Source of the DNA: Chloroflexota bacterium
GTDB lineage: Bacteria > Chloroflexota > Anaerolineae > Anaerolineales > Villigracilaceae
Reading direction: 5' to 3'
DNA: 10,439 nt
Assembly: GCA_021812905.1 (NCBI GenBank)
Contig: JAKAMM010000038.1
Location: 1-10,439 of the forward strand
Shown: positions 1 through 6,907 of the stretch, one piece after another
Layout of the letters: each line of letters opens with the position of its first letter
Numbering within the stretch: position 1 is the stretch's first letter
Translations under genes and position numbers: made by a program
Notes under the pieces: model-generated
Told to the model about the DNA's origin: nothing
The model's database searches: none
What the model saw: the letters and a program-made list of their open reading frames with translations, nothing else

Positions 1-11
1 GCTCAAGCCGA

Positions 12-58
12 CTCAGCCCGAAGGGCTTCCACGAACTGAGGCAGGACTTTAGTCCGCC
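12..58. repeat. Hairpin-rich intergenic sequence upstream of leuD
   Basis: Two small stem-loops are visible. The first has arms at 15-19 and 23-27 with a GAA loop. The second has GGC and GGAC at 40-47 pairing with GTCC and GCC at 52-58, with one bulged A and a TTTA loop. No open reading frame of note covers this stretch. It looks like the end of a REP-like intergenic repeat rather than a promoter; the preceding gene lies outside the window. No T-run follows either stem, so I do not call a terminator. Between it and leuD, positions 70-95 carry short direct repeats of an AAATCGG-type unit. Confidence 0.35.
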
Positions 59-99
59 AAACCAATCGTAAATCAAAAATCGGAAATCGGAAATCAACT

Positions 100-678
100 A
101 TGACTCAATTTAAATCACTTATTTCCCACGTCATGCCTTTGCCCGTCAACGACATCGACACGGACCAGATCATCCCGGCGCGCTTCCTCAAAGCCACCGA
201 CAAAAAAGGCATGGGCGATAATCTCTTTGCAGATTGGCGCTACAACGCTGACGGCTCGCCAAAGCCGGGTTTTATTCTGAACAAACCCGCATCAAAAGGC
301 GCACAAATTTTGTTGGCCGGTGACAATTTCGGGTGCGGGTCGAGCCGCGAACATGCGCCCTGGGCGCTGACAGGTTTTGGCTTCCACGCTGTCATCTCCA
401 CGTCCTTCGCCGACATCTTCCGCAACAACTCGCTGAAGAATGGACTCATCCCGATCATTGTTGATGAAGCGACTCACAAAATGTTATTCGATCTCGTCGA
501 AGAAATTCCCAATGCTGAATTTTCGGTTGATCTTGCATCACAAACTCTTTCGTTCCCGAATGGCTCTGTGACTTTTCCAATCGACCCGTTCAACAAAACT
601 TGTTTGCTCAACGGCACGGATGAACTCGGCTACATCCTCGGCTTTGAAAAGCAGATCACGGAATTTGAAAATCGGTAA
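100..678 (+). CDS. leuD: 3-isopropylmalate dehydratase small subunit
   Basis: Small (swivel-domain) subunit of the aconitase-type isomerase LeuCD, a cytosolic heterodimer that converts 2-isopropylmalate to 3-isopropylmalate in leucine synthesis. With CimA next door, it should also convert citramalate to 3-methylmalate. At 192 residues it is close to the usual LeuD length. Family motifs are intact: VNDIDTDQIIPARFLK near residues 16-31 and GDNFGCGSSREHAPW at 74-88, which contains the substrate-contacting GCGSSRE loop. The [4Fe-4S] cluster would be carried by LeuC, expected just upstream but outside the window. The ATG at 100 is the natural start because the protein begins in register with family members. 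The upstream sequence is an AAATCGG-type repeat and I see no good Shine-Dalgarno, so it may depend on translation of the preceding gene. First visible gene of the leuD-cimA-leuB-ilvE operon. Confidence 0.96.
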   Translation: MTQFKSLISHVMPLPVNDIDTDQIIPARFLKATDKKGMGDNLFADWRYNADGSPKPGFILNKPASKGAQILLAGDNFGCGSSREHAPWALTGFGFHAVISTSFADIFRNNSLKNGLIPIIVDEATHKMLFDLVEEIPNAEFSVDLASQTLSFPNGSVTFPIDPFNKTCLLNGTDELGYILGFEKQITEFENR

Positions 679-679
679 A

Positions 680-731
680 TTGGCAGTTGGTAAATCGGTA
701 AGTTGGGAACAACCAATTTACCAAGCCCCAA
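680..731 (+). repeat. Imperfect inverted repeat between leuD and cimA
   Basis: Arms at 680-698 and 713-731 are complementary at 15 of 19 positions around a 14-nt loop. The inner part is strongest: TTGGTAAATCGG at 687-698 against CCAATTTACCAA at 713-724, with one mismatch. The units resemble TTGGTAAA-type short repeats. The structure begins 2 nt after the leuD stop and ends 6 nt before the cimA Shine-Dalgarno, so in mRNA it would separate the two cistrons. No U-tract follows it, so it is not a classical terminator. It may be an RNA processing or stabilising structure, or simply a dispersed repeat. Confidence 0.6.
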
Positions 732-747
732 TCTACCAAGGACCACT

Positions 748-2328
748 ATGACAAAAATCCAAATCTACGACACCACCCTGCGCGACGGTACACAGTCTGA
801 AGGCTTCACACTTTCGGCCAACGACAAAGTCCGTATCGCACAGCGGCTCGACGAACTCGGCGTGGCTTTCATCGAAGGCGGCTGGCCCGGTTCGAATCCG
901 AAGGACGTTGAATTCTTCGAGCGAGCGCGCGACATACAATGGAAAAATTCCCTCATCGCCGCGTTTGGTTCCACGTGCCGCGTCAAAGGCGGCCCTGAAG
1001 ACGATGCCAACATCAAGGCGCTTCTCGATTCGCACACACCGGTCTGCACCATCTTCGGCAAAACCTGGACGCTGCATGTAAAAGAAGTTTTACAGACCAC
1101 GCCTGAAGATAATCTCGGCATCATCGAGCAATCGGTCGCGTATCTCAAAGCCAACGGCAAGCGCGTCATTTATGATGCCGAACATTTCTTCGACGGCTAC
1201 AAAGCGGATTCATCCTACGCGCTCGAGACGTTGAAAGCCGCCATTCGCGGCGGCGCGGAAACGGTTGTCTTATGCGACACCAACGGCGGGACCCTGCCGT
1301 GGGATCTTGAGCGCATCATCCGGGAGATTTCGACGCCGCTCAATCCAGGCCTCAAGCCTGCTCTCGGACACCCGTTCGGAATCCACACTCACAACGATTC
1401 AGAGTGTGCCGTGATCAATTCGCTGACCGCCGTCCGCGAGGGCGCAATACAGGTGCAGGGCACGATCAACGGAGTCGGCGAACGCTGTGGCAACGCCAAT
1501 TTGATTTCCGTCATGGCTGACCTTGAACTCAAGATGGGTTATGAATGTCTGCCCAAAGACAAGGTCGAGCAGCTTTATGAGCTTTCTCATTTTGTGGCTG
1601 AAGTTGCCAACATCACGCCCGATGAGCATTTGCCGTTTGTCGGCAAGTCGGCGTTCGCGCACAAAGGAGGCGTGCATGTAGCGGCCATGCGTCGAAGCCA
1701 GCAATCCTATCAGCACATTGAGCCGGAGAAGGTTGGCAATAAAATGCGTGTGGTTGTTTCGGACCTTTCGGGCCGCGGAAATTTGTTGAGCAAAGCTGAG
1801 GAACACGGGGTCGAGGTTGAGGGCGAGGAAGTCCTGCCAGTTCTCAATGAGATCAAGGAGCTTGAGTCACGTGGATTCTCTTTCGAGGCCGCCGAAGCTT
1901 CAGTGACGATGATGTTGAAGCGGCAGGAATATGGCTATAAAATGCCCTTCGAACTCGTGGACTTTTTCGTGAATGTCGAGCATCGTCAGGGGCGCGGAAT
2001 TTTTGCCGAGGCAACCGTGAAGGTGCGCGTGAATGGCGAAGTGTTGCATACCGCCGCCGAAGGCAATGGCCCGGTCAACGCCTTGGATATGGCTCTGCGT
2101 AAAGCGTTGGTTGGATATTATCCGCAGCTTGCCACATTCCACTTGTCCGATTACAAAGTCCGCATTCTGGATTCGGACCACGGCACGGAAGCCATCACGC
2201 GCGTGTTGATCGACACGCGCAACAGCAGCAGCCGTTGGAGCACTGTCGGCGCGAGCACCAACATTATCGAAGCTAGTTGGCGCGCGTTGGCTGATTCGAT
2301 GGAATACGGATTGTTGGTGGCACACTAA
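748..2328 (+). CDS. cimA: (R)-citramalate synthase
   Basis: Condenses pyruvate with acetyl-CoA to (R)-citramalate, the first step of the threonine-independent route to isoleucine. The 526-residue protein has a DRE-TIM (HMGL-like) barrel over roughly residues 3-275. It shows DTTLRDGTQ at 8-16, CDTNGG at 176-181, the metal-binding HTHND at 213-217 and GERCGN at 244-249. A LeuA-type allosteric dimerisation domain occupies about 390-520. The EHFFDGYK stretch near 145-152 and the overall length fit the citramalate synthase branch rather than 2-isopropylmalate synthase. I chose the ATG at 748 because AAGGA at 738-742 sits 5 nt upstream and the protein then begins directly at the barrel. A TTG at 703 would add 15 residues encoded by the inverted repeat. 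The regulatory domain suggests feedback control, probably by isoleucine (inference). Main alternative: a homocitrate or isopropylmalate synthase paralogue. Confidence 0.93.
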   Translation: MTKIQIYDTTLRDGTQSEGFTLSANDKVRIAQRLDELGVAFIEGGWPGSNPKDVEFFERARDIQWKNSLIAAFGSTCRVKGGPEDDANIKALLDSHTPVCTIFGKTWTLHVKEVLQTTPEDNLGIIEQSVAYLKANGKRVIYDAEHFFDGYKADSSYALETLKAAIRGGAETVVLCDTNGGTLPWDLERIIREISTPLNPGLKPALGHPFGIHTHNDSECAVINSLTAVREGAIQVQGTINGVGERCGNANLISVMADLELKMGYECLPKDKVEQLYELSHFVAEVANITPDEHLPFVGKSAFAHKGGVHVAAMRRSQQSYQHIEPEKVGNKMRVVVSDLSGRGNLLSKAEEHGVEVEGEEVLPVLNEIKELESRGFSFEAAEASVTMMLKRQEYGYKMPFELVDFFVNVEHRQGRGIFAEATVKVRVNGEVLHTAAEGNGPVNALDMALRKALVGYYPQLATFHLSDYKVRILDSDHGTEAITRVLIDTRNSSSRWSTVGASTNIIEASWRALADSMEYGLLVAH

Positions 2329-2338
2329 ATAAAACCCA

Positions 2339-2428
2339 ATGTCATTGCGAGGGCGTTTTTTGCCCGAAGCAATCTCCTCGACATTTGAGATTGCTTCGTC
2401 GGGAAGAACACCCTCCTCGCAATGACAT
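2339..2428. repeat. 90-bp palindromic element, copy 1
   Basis: Perfect 14-bp outer arms, ATGTCATTGCGAGG at 2339-2352 and its complement at 2415-2428, enclose perfect 12-bp inner arms, CGAAGCAATCTC at 2365-2376 and its complement at 2387-2398, around a 10-nt loop. The element fills most of the cimA-leuB gap, starting 10 nt after the cimA stop and ending just before the leuB ribosome binding site. The same ends and core recur at 8457-8630 and 9500-9586. I know elements with GTCATTGCGAGG ends and a GAAGCAATCTC core as non-autonomous dispersed palindromes in many environmental genomes; no transposase is seen here. Confidence 0.85.
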
Positions 2429-2444
2429 AAACAAGGAATCATTT

Positions 2445-3527
2445 ATGAATTTCAACATTACTCTTCTCCCCGGTGACGGCATCGGGCCCGAAGTCGTTGC
2501 CGAAGCCGTGCGCGTGCTGGAAGTTATTGCCAGCAAACACGGACACACATTCAAGTTCACCGAAAGATTGATGGGCGGTTGTTCTATCGATAAATACGGC
2601 TCATCGCTGACGGATGAAACCCTCGCCGATTGCAAATCGGCGGACGCGGTCCTACTCGGCGCGGTTGGCGGCCCGAAATGGGACGACCCCGCCGCAAAAG
2701 ACCGCCCCGAGCGCGGATTGCTCGCGCTGCGAAAAGGGCTCGGCGTGTTTGCGAATCTGCGTCCGGTTAAAGTGCATCCGGCGCTGATTGATTCGTCGCC
2801 GCTCAAGCCTGAGAAACTCAAAGGCGTGGACATCATGGTCGTACGCGAGTTGACGGGTGGTCTATATTTTGGCTGGCCGAAGGGACGCGATATCAAAGAT
2901 GGCCGCGAGTGCGCGGTCGACACGCTGGAATATTATGATTATGAAATCAAGCGCGTGATGGAATTGGCATTCACGCTCGCCAAAGGCCGCAAAAAAAAAG
3001 TGACGTCCGTGGACAAAGCCAACGTTTTGGAATCTTCACGCCTGTGGCGTCAGATCGCGACAAAGATCGGAAAAGAAAATCCGGATGTGGAACTCGAACA
3101 CGTTCTTGTTGACACCGCTGCAATGAGACTCATCACCGGCCCGGCGTGGATGGATGTGGTCGTGACCGAGAATATGTTTGGCGACATTCTCACGGACGAG
3201 GCGTCTGTGTTGGCGGGATCGATGGGGATGTTGCCATCGGCCAGTTTAGGGGAGTCCAGTTGCGGGTTGCCCCATGAAGCGCACATGGGACTTTATGAAC
3301 CGATCCACGGATCCGCACCGGATATCGCAGGCAAGGGAATCGCAAATCCGATCGGCACGATTCTTTCGTCGGCCATGATGCTGCGTCATTCATTCAAGCT
3401 CGAAGCCGAAGCCGCATCCATTGAAAAAGCCGTGGACGAAGCCATCACCGATGGCGCGCGCACTGCGGACATTGGTGACAAGTTAACGACCCGCCAGATG
3501 GCGGATGAAATCATCAAAAGAATGTAG
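2445..3527 (+). CDS. leuB: 3-isopropylmalate dehydrogenase
   Basis: NAD-dependent oxidative decarboxylase acting on 3-isopropylmalate (leucine). By operon context it should also act on 3-methylmalate, giving 2-oxobutanoate for isoleucine. At 360 residues it matches the family length. Motifs: [11 protein letters not shown] at 7-17, [10 protein letters not shown] at 134-143, VDKAN at 189-193, metal-ligand aspartates in [10 protein letters not shown] (about D247 and D251), and the NAD-binding [14 protein letters not shown] at 289-302. These separate it from isocitrate dehydrogenase. The start at ATG 2445 is fixed by AAGGA at 2433-2437, 7 nt upstream, and by alignment of the N-terminal beta strand. 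A longer reading frame from 2385 only translates the palindromic element. An oddity is VDTAAMRL at 222-229, where VDNAAM or VDAAAM is more usual. ilvE follows 12 nt after the stop. Confidence 0.96.
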   Translation: MNFNITLLPGDGIGPEVVAEAVRVLEVIASKHGHTFKFTERLMGGCSIDKYGSSLTDETLADCKSADAVLLGAVGGPKWDDPAAKDRPERGLLALRKGLGVFANLRPVKVHPALIDSSPLKPEKLKGVDIMVVRELTGGLYFGWPKGRDIKDGRECAVDTLEYYDYEIKRVMELAFTLAKGRKKKVTSVDKANVLESSRLWRQIATKIGKENPDVELEHVLVDTAAMRLITGPAWMDVVVTENMFGDILTDEASVLAGSMGMLPSASLGESSCGLPHEAHMGLYEPIHGSAPDIAGKGIANPIGTILSSAMMLRHSFKLEAEAASIEKAVDEAITDGARTADIGDKLTTRQMADEIIKRM

Positions 3528-3539
3528 AGGAAAATTATC

Positions 3540-4460
3540 ATGGCAATGGGATCGAAATTCATCTGGATGAACGGCCAAATGGTGCCGTTCGAAAAAGCGA
3601 CGCTGCATTTTCTCACGCCTGCCTTGCATTACGGCGCGGCAGTGTTCGAAGGTATCCGCGCCTACAACACGGCCAAAGGCCCGGCAGTCTTTCGCTTGCA
3701 GGAACACACCGAGCGCTTGTTTGACTCGGCGCGCGTGCTCGGCTTCCGCGAATTTCCGTGGACGGTGGATGAAGTCAGCGCGGCCATCAAGCAGACCGTG
3801 AAAGTCAACGAGTTCAAAGATTGTTATATCCGCCCGCTTCTTTATCTGGACGCCGGTGGCTGGAACCTGACCGTGGATGCGGGTAAACCCTCGCTGGCAA
3901 TTGCTGTTTGGGAATGGGCAAACTATCTTGGTGATGAGGCGCTGGCGAAAGGCATTCGCGCCAACATTTCATCGTTCACGCGCCATCATCCGAATGTGAT
4001 GATGACCAAGGCCAAGATCTCAGGTAACTATGCCAATAGTATTCTTGCCAAGACCGAGTCGATGCGGTTGGGATTCGAAGAAGCCATTTTGCTCGACCCG
4101 CAGGGATATGTGGCGGAATGCACGGGCGAGAATCTTTTCCTGGTACGCGATGGAAAAGTCGTCACGCCATCCACTGCAACGGTGTTGGAAGGCATCACAA
4201 GACATTCCATTTTTACGATTGCAAAAGACCTGGGCTACGAAGTTTTAGAACAGCCTGTCTCGCGCGACCAGCTTTATATCGCGGACGAAGTCTTCGTGTG
4301 CGGAACCGCTGCCGAGTGTATCGGCCTGAGCGAGATTGATTTCCGCAAGATCGGCGATGGGAAATCCGGCAGGATCACGCGCGAGATCCAAAACGTGTAT
4401 CACGATGCGATTCGCGGCAAGGTCAAGAAGTATGAGAGTTGGTGCGATTACGTGGGATGA
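3540..4460 (+). CDS. ilvE: Branched-chain amino acid aminotransferase
   Basis: PLP-dependent class IV (fold-type IV) aminotransferase that transfers the amino group from glutamate to the 2-oxo acids of valine, leucine and isoleucine. The 306-residue length is typical. LHYGAAVFEGIRAY at 29-42 is the substrate and phosphate region. The Schiff-base lysine is K159, in AKISGNY, aligning with the catalytic lysine of E. coli IlvE. ECTGENLF follows near 193-200 (PLP-ring glutamate), then LEGITR and FVCGTAAE. AGGA at 3528-3531 lies 8 nt before the ATG. A second in-frame ATG two codons on is less well spaced. It is the last gene of the operon and the final step of its pathway. No clear T-rich terminator follows; a short hairpin around GAACC...GGTTT at about 4471-4485 is the only candidate. 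The next genes run convergently. Confidence 0.95.
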   Translation: MAMGSKFIWMNGQMVPFEKATLHFLTPALHYGAAVFEGIRAYNTAKGPAVFRLQEHTERLFDSARVLGFREFPWTVDEVSAAIKQTVKVNEFKDCYIRPLLYLDAGGWNLTVDAGKPSLAIAVWEWANYLGDEALAKGIRANISSFTRHHPNVMMTKAKISGNYANSILAKTESMRLGFEEAILLDPQGYVAECTGENLFLVRDGKVVTPSTATVLEGITRHSIFTIAKDLGYEVLEQPVSRDQLYIADEVFVCGTAAECIGLSEIDFRKIGDGKSGRITREIQNVYHDAIRGKVKKYESWCDYVG

Positions 4461-4515
4461 AAATGACGCAGAACCCGGAGGTTTCCAGGGCTCGTCTTCA
4501 CGAATTGGTCTTTAA

Positions 4516-4545
4516 AATTCGCGGGAATTCGCGCAGATTAGCGGA
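4516..4545. repeat. Three-unit 10-bp tandem repeat
   Basis: AATTCGCGGG (4516), AATTCGCGCA (4526) and the diverged GATTAGCGGA (4536) follow each other at exactly 10-bp spacing. The sequence lies between the converging ilvE and - strand genes. It matches a style of short, helical-period intergenic repeat common in this kind of genome. I assign no function. Confidence 0.5.
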
Positions 4546-4603
4546 TGAACAAACAGAGGTACCTCACTTATAGAGGTCTAGTGTGAGTTGTGGATATAAC
4601 CTA

Positions 4604-4645
4604 CTGCTTAGAAGGCAGGTGCTCTATCCATTGAGCTACAGGGGC
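4604..4645 (-). pseudogene. Truncated tRNA-Arg (anticodon TCT), 5' part only
   Basis: Read on the - strand from 4645, the sequence has a GCCCCTG acceptor half and TA, then a D arm (GCTC, 8-nt loop, GAGC). An anticodon stem CCTGC, loop CTTCTAA and GCAG follow. The anticodon TCT (4612-4610) falls exactly at tRNA positions 34-36. Similarity stops at position 42. Position 43 is a mismatch, and the next 30 nt give no TTCGA T-loop, no T-stem pairing and nothing complementary to the acceptor half. It cannot fold into a full cloverleaf as it stands. It starts only 7 bp past the stop codon of the neighbouring - strand gene. Possible causes are recombination in the anticodon arm, as at integrase attachment sites, or a local deletion. 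An assembly join at 4603/4604 is also possible. Confidence 0.72.
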
Positions 4646-4652
4646 AGATGGA

Positions 4653-5114
4653 TCAGGCCGCGGCAATTTCGGTTTCATCAACCGCGTCCTGTGGCTTGGC
4701 GGTCTTATTTGGTCTCAGGCCGCGATACACACGTGCCCCCGCCAGCGTTCTCAGGATGGTTTCGGGAGGACGCTTGAGTCGCTTCGAGAGATCGGTTGCG
4801 CTCATTGGCTGATTGCCATTGACCAGGAAAATGCGGAACACCGCCTCGACTACCGCGGTATGCTCAGTGACAAAATCCGGCAGGAGGGCGCAATGACTCA
4901 TGAGCGCGTGCTGGATACCATCCACCGGTTTGACCTCGGCGGTCTGCGGATCGATCCAATCAATCATCGCACCTTCCTGCACGTCGGCCAAGGATTGCTG
5001 ATGCTCCGCACACAACAAGGAACGTAAATAAACATGCCAATCACGGTCATTCTGCACCCACCACTCGAAGTCAATATGAAATGGCGTTTGGACAGATGGC
5101 TTAAGCAGACTCAT
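4653..5114 (-). CDS. Conserved hypothetical protein with C-terminal winged helix
   Basis: A 153-residue soluble protein of unknown function. The N-terminal half (about 5-80) is rich in Trp, Asp and His, with WWVQNDRDW at 18-26, LCAEHQ at 34-39 and IDWIDP at 51-56. Residues 88-134 look like a winged helix-turn-helix: a first helix EAVFRIFL, a second through SATDLSKRL, a recognition-like helix PPETILRTL, then a short basic wing RVYRGLRP. The tail after 135 is low-complexity and acidic. I see no signal peptide or membrane segment. Its ATG follows the TAA of the upstream gene with no gap, and a GGAGG Shine-Dalgarno lies inside the end of that gene, so translation is very likely coupled. I recall similar proteins as hypotheticals in Chloroflexota but cannot confirm this here. 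A nucleic-acid-binding role is inference. Confidence 0.85.
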   Translation of the reverse strand: MSLLKPSVQTPFHIDFEWWVQNDRDWHVYLRSLLCAEHQQSLADVQEGAMIDWIDPQTAEVKPVDGIQHALMSHCALLPDFVTEHTAVVEAVFRIFLVNGNQPMSATDLSKRLKRPPETILRTLAGARVYRGLRPNKTAKPQDAVDETEIAAA

Positions 5115-6677
5115 TTATGCCTCCTCCAGACGGAAATGCAGATCGCCGACATGGATAAAACGTGGTTGACTTGCCAATAAAGCAAACAAGGGTGCAGGCG
5201 GTACGCGACGCACAAGATTGACAGCTGCGTACAACTCCTGCGCATGGACGTGTCCTTGCGGTGTGAGTTTTGTCATCTCACGCATTACAGAAACCACCAG
5301 ATCCTCGAACGAACGGTTCTTGGTCCACAGCGGATCAAGCGCCTTGAAATCGGGAACATAGATCGCCATACGGTCATTGAACTCGGCAGTAATGGCCTGC
5401 TTCAACATTGCGAACACCAACCCGCCATCGGCGCCAACGATCAAGGTCCGCACCCAGTCCTTTGATGAGTGCTGGGTCCTGGCTTCCAGGATAACCTCTC
5501 CGGGCTTTTGCCCGCGTCGCACCGAGACAAGACTTCCCGGTATGAGTTGAAGATTCTTATACCAGTTGCGCAGCCCAAATACATATCCATGCTCAAGCAC
5601 GGCCCAGGCGGGCATCTTCAATCCGGATTTTCCATCCACGAACGTAAAGCGCACGCGCGGCGACTCAAGAGCAGTTGGGAATAGCAAACGTGTGCGAGCC
5701 GAAAGCGGCAAAGTCCCTGCGCGCAAGTGAGGATAGATCAAACTAATCGTTACTTCCTTCACTTCCTTGTGCTCGAAATCATGTATCTCGCTCAACTCAT
5801 CGTCAAGCTGGGTCTCAAGCTTCAGCATGGCCTCCTCAAGCGCCGAGCGATCATGTTCGATCTTTGAATACTGCAAAGTTACTGGAACATTGCGCACGCC
5901 ATCCGGTTCCAGGCGGCGTAAACACCACAGCACTTCACCCAGTGGTCCGACTTCATCGAAACGATTGTCATTTTGCAAAGCATAATTCAAAGAGAACTCA
6001 GCCAGCTTCGGATTTATGCCCGCGGGAAAGTCAACAATTTTCAACAAGGCCGAAGTTGGTTGAGGCTCGCCCTGCGCCATATCCAGTGCAGCCTCAGCAA
6101 GATTGAGATGACCTTCATTGACATCGACCAACAATCCGCGCGGGAACCAGCGCCCTGCAATCTTTACCAGCCCTTCATCTTTCGAGAATGCGGCCTCAAG
6201 TTTTTTTTCAATCTCGATTCCGTTTTCGCTCAGGATGCTCTCGACATTAAGGTTTTCTGCCTCGACCGCCGTGCCTCGTTCTTCATTCAAAACATGATTC
6301 AAAAGACCGGCCGCGAGCATCTTCTCTGAACCATCCGCCAGGGCAACTGTGATCACATCGAACTCGCCCGCCTCGGGATTGACACCCTGACGGGTGGCCG
6401 TTACCCGACCCTTCTTCCAATTGAAAGCCGGGAACACCAAATTATCACCCACATTGAATTTATCCCTGGGTAAAAATGTCTTTCCATCCGCCTGACGTTC
6501 CTTCGTGCGCGCCTCACGTTCGGACTTGACGCGTGCCTCAATGAATATCAATGCAAGATCCCCCGCGGTCAGCGGGGTCTCGATCTCAAATAAGTGCGTA
6601 TGTAAAACTTCAACATCTTGTGATGTAATTTGAAGTATCTTCCAATAGTCTGATGATAGAGAAGAAATTCCAGCCAT
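5115..6677 (-). CDS. Hypothetical multi-domain protein (winged-helix and Tudor/CarD-like segments)
   Basis: A 520-residue soluble protein that I cannot assign to a named family. Segments, by eye: helical HTH-like stretch at 18-55 ending in basic KSEREARTKERQ; a beta-rich module at about 73-125 (FNVGDNLVFPAFNWKKGRVTA, then GEFDVITVALADGSEK), reminiscent of small SH3-like, Tudor or CarD barrels; a second winged-helix-like stretch at about 195-257 ending NDNRFDEVGPLGEVLWCLRR; a charged helix at 270-300; a beta-rich middle; and a C-terminal winged helix at 457-519, with a helix-rich start and a closing FIHVGDLHFRLEE strand pair like HARE-HTH domains. Start chosen at ATG 6677 because AAGGA lies 6 nt upstream. 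A TTG at 6707 would add 10 residues. No nuclease, ATPase or protease motif was found. It is coupled to the 153-residue gene downstream. The domain calls are pattern judgements only. Confidence 0.88.
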   Translation of the reverse strand: MAGISSLSSDYWKILQITSQDVEVLHTHLFEIETPLTAGDLALIFIEARVKSEREARTKERQADGKTFLPRDKFNVGDNLVFPAFNWKKGRVTATRQGVNPEAGEFDVITVALADGSEKMLAAGLLNHVLNEERGTAVEAENLNVESILSENGIEIEKKLEAAFSKDEGLVKIAGRWFPRGLLVDVNEGHLNLAEAALDMAQGEPQPTSALLKIVDFPAGINPKLAEFSLNYALQNDNRFDEVGPLGEVLWCLRRLEPDGVRNVPVTLQYSKIEHDRSALEEAMLKLETQLDDELSEIHDFEHKEVKEVTISLIYPHLRAGTLPLSARTRLLFPTALESPRVRFTFVDGKSGLKMPAWAVLEHGYVFGLRNWYKNLQLIPGSLVSVRRGQKPGEVILEARTQHSSKDWVRTLIVGADGGLVFAMLKQAITAEFNDRMAIYVPDFKALDPLWTKNRSFEDLVVSVMREMTKLTPQGHVHAQELYAAVNLVRRVPPAPLFALLASQPRFIHVGDLHFRLEEA

Positions 6678-6711
6678 AGATTCCTTGTACTTTATAGTAT
6701 TAATCAAATAA

Positions 6712-6717
6712 ATTATA
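6712..6717 (-). promoter_or_regulatory. Probable -10 box for the two-gene hypothetical module
   Basis: On the - strand a consensus TATAAT lies 34 nt upstream of the ATG at 6677, in an AT-rich tract between the gene and a pair of hairpins. The matching -35 region is poor, so the assignment rests on the -10 hexamer and position alone. Confidence 0.4.
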
Positions 6718-6774
6718 CACTACCTTACATGTATATATTTGGTTTCGACCCGGCTCATTGGAAATTGCTGTGAA

Positions 6775-6818
6775 GCGGCGCCAAATGTAAGCCGGACTGG
6801 CGATCCGACTTACGCCGC
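6775..6818. repeat. Nested inverted repeat upstream of the hypothetical module
   Basis: GTAAGCCGGA at 6787-6796 pairs with TCCGACTTAC at 6804-6813 (9 of 10) around a 7-nt spacer. Outside it GCGGC at 6775-6779 can pair with GCCGC at 6814-6818. It lies upstream of the -10 box of the leftward module and downstream of the terminator of the adenosine deaminase operon. It could be a second terminator-like hairpin, an operator, or a REP-type repeat; no T-run adjoins it on either strand. Confidence 0.5.
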
Positions 6819-6835
6819 GTTGACAAAATGATAAA

Positions 6836-6879
6836 TAACACAGAACTCCAAGATGTGAAAATCTCGGAGTTCTGTGTTA
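6836..6879 (-). terminator. Rho-independent terminator of the add-Nudix operon
   Basis: A perfect 14-bp stem (6836-6849 with 6866-6879) extends after one A-C mismatch by a further 4 bp, closing on a 6-nt loop. Read on the - strand, it begins 28 nt after the Nudix stop codon and is followed by a T-rich stretch (TTATTTATCATTTT overlaps and follows the stem). Position, stem length and T-richness fit intrinsic termination. The T-run is interrupted, so efficiency is uncertain. Confidence 0.65.
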
Positions 6880-6907
6880 GAGAAGGATAAGTGAAATTTA
6901 GAAAAAT

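Noticed and set aside
703..747. Upstream TTG start extending cimA by 15 residues
   Set aside because: The extension translates the leuD-cimA inverted repeat. AAGGA at 738-742 and family alignment point to ATG 748.
2385..2444. Upstream start extending leuB by 20 residues
   Set aside because: The extra residues come from the palindromic element. AAGGA at 2433-2437 supports ATG 2445.
4573..4645. Intact tRNA-Arg gene
   Set aside because: Positions beyond 42 form no T arm, no TTCGA loop and no acceptor pairing with GCCCCTG.
6678..6707. TTG start at 6707 for the 520-aa protein
   Set aside because: ATG 6677 has a well-spaced AAGGA. The TTG lies within a few bases of the TATAAT box and would leave almost no leader.
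6820..6825. TTGACA as a + strand -35 box
   Set aside because: No -10 hexamer follows at 16-18 bp and no + strand gene lies downstream. It sits between hairpins serving - strand genes.
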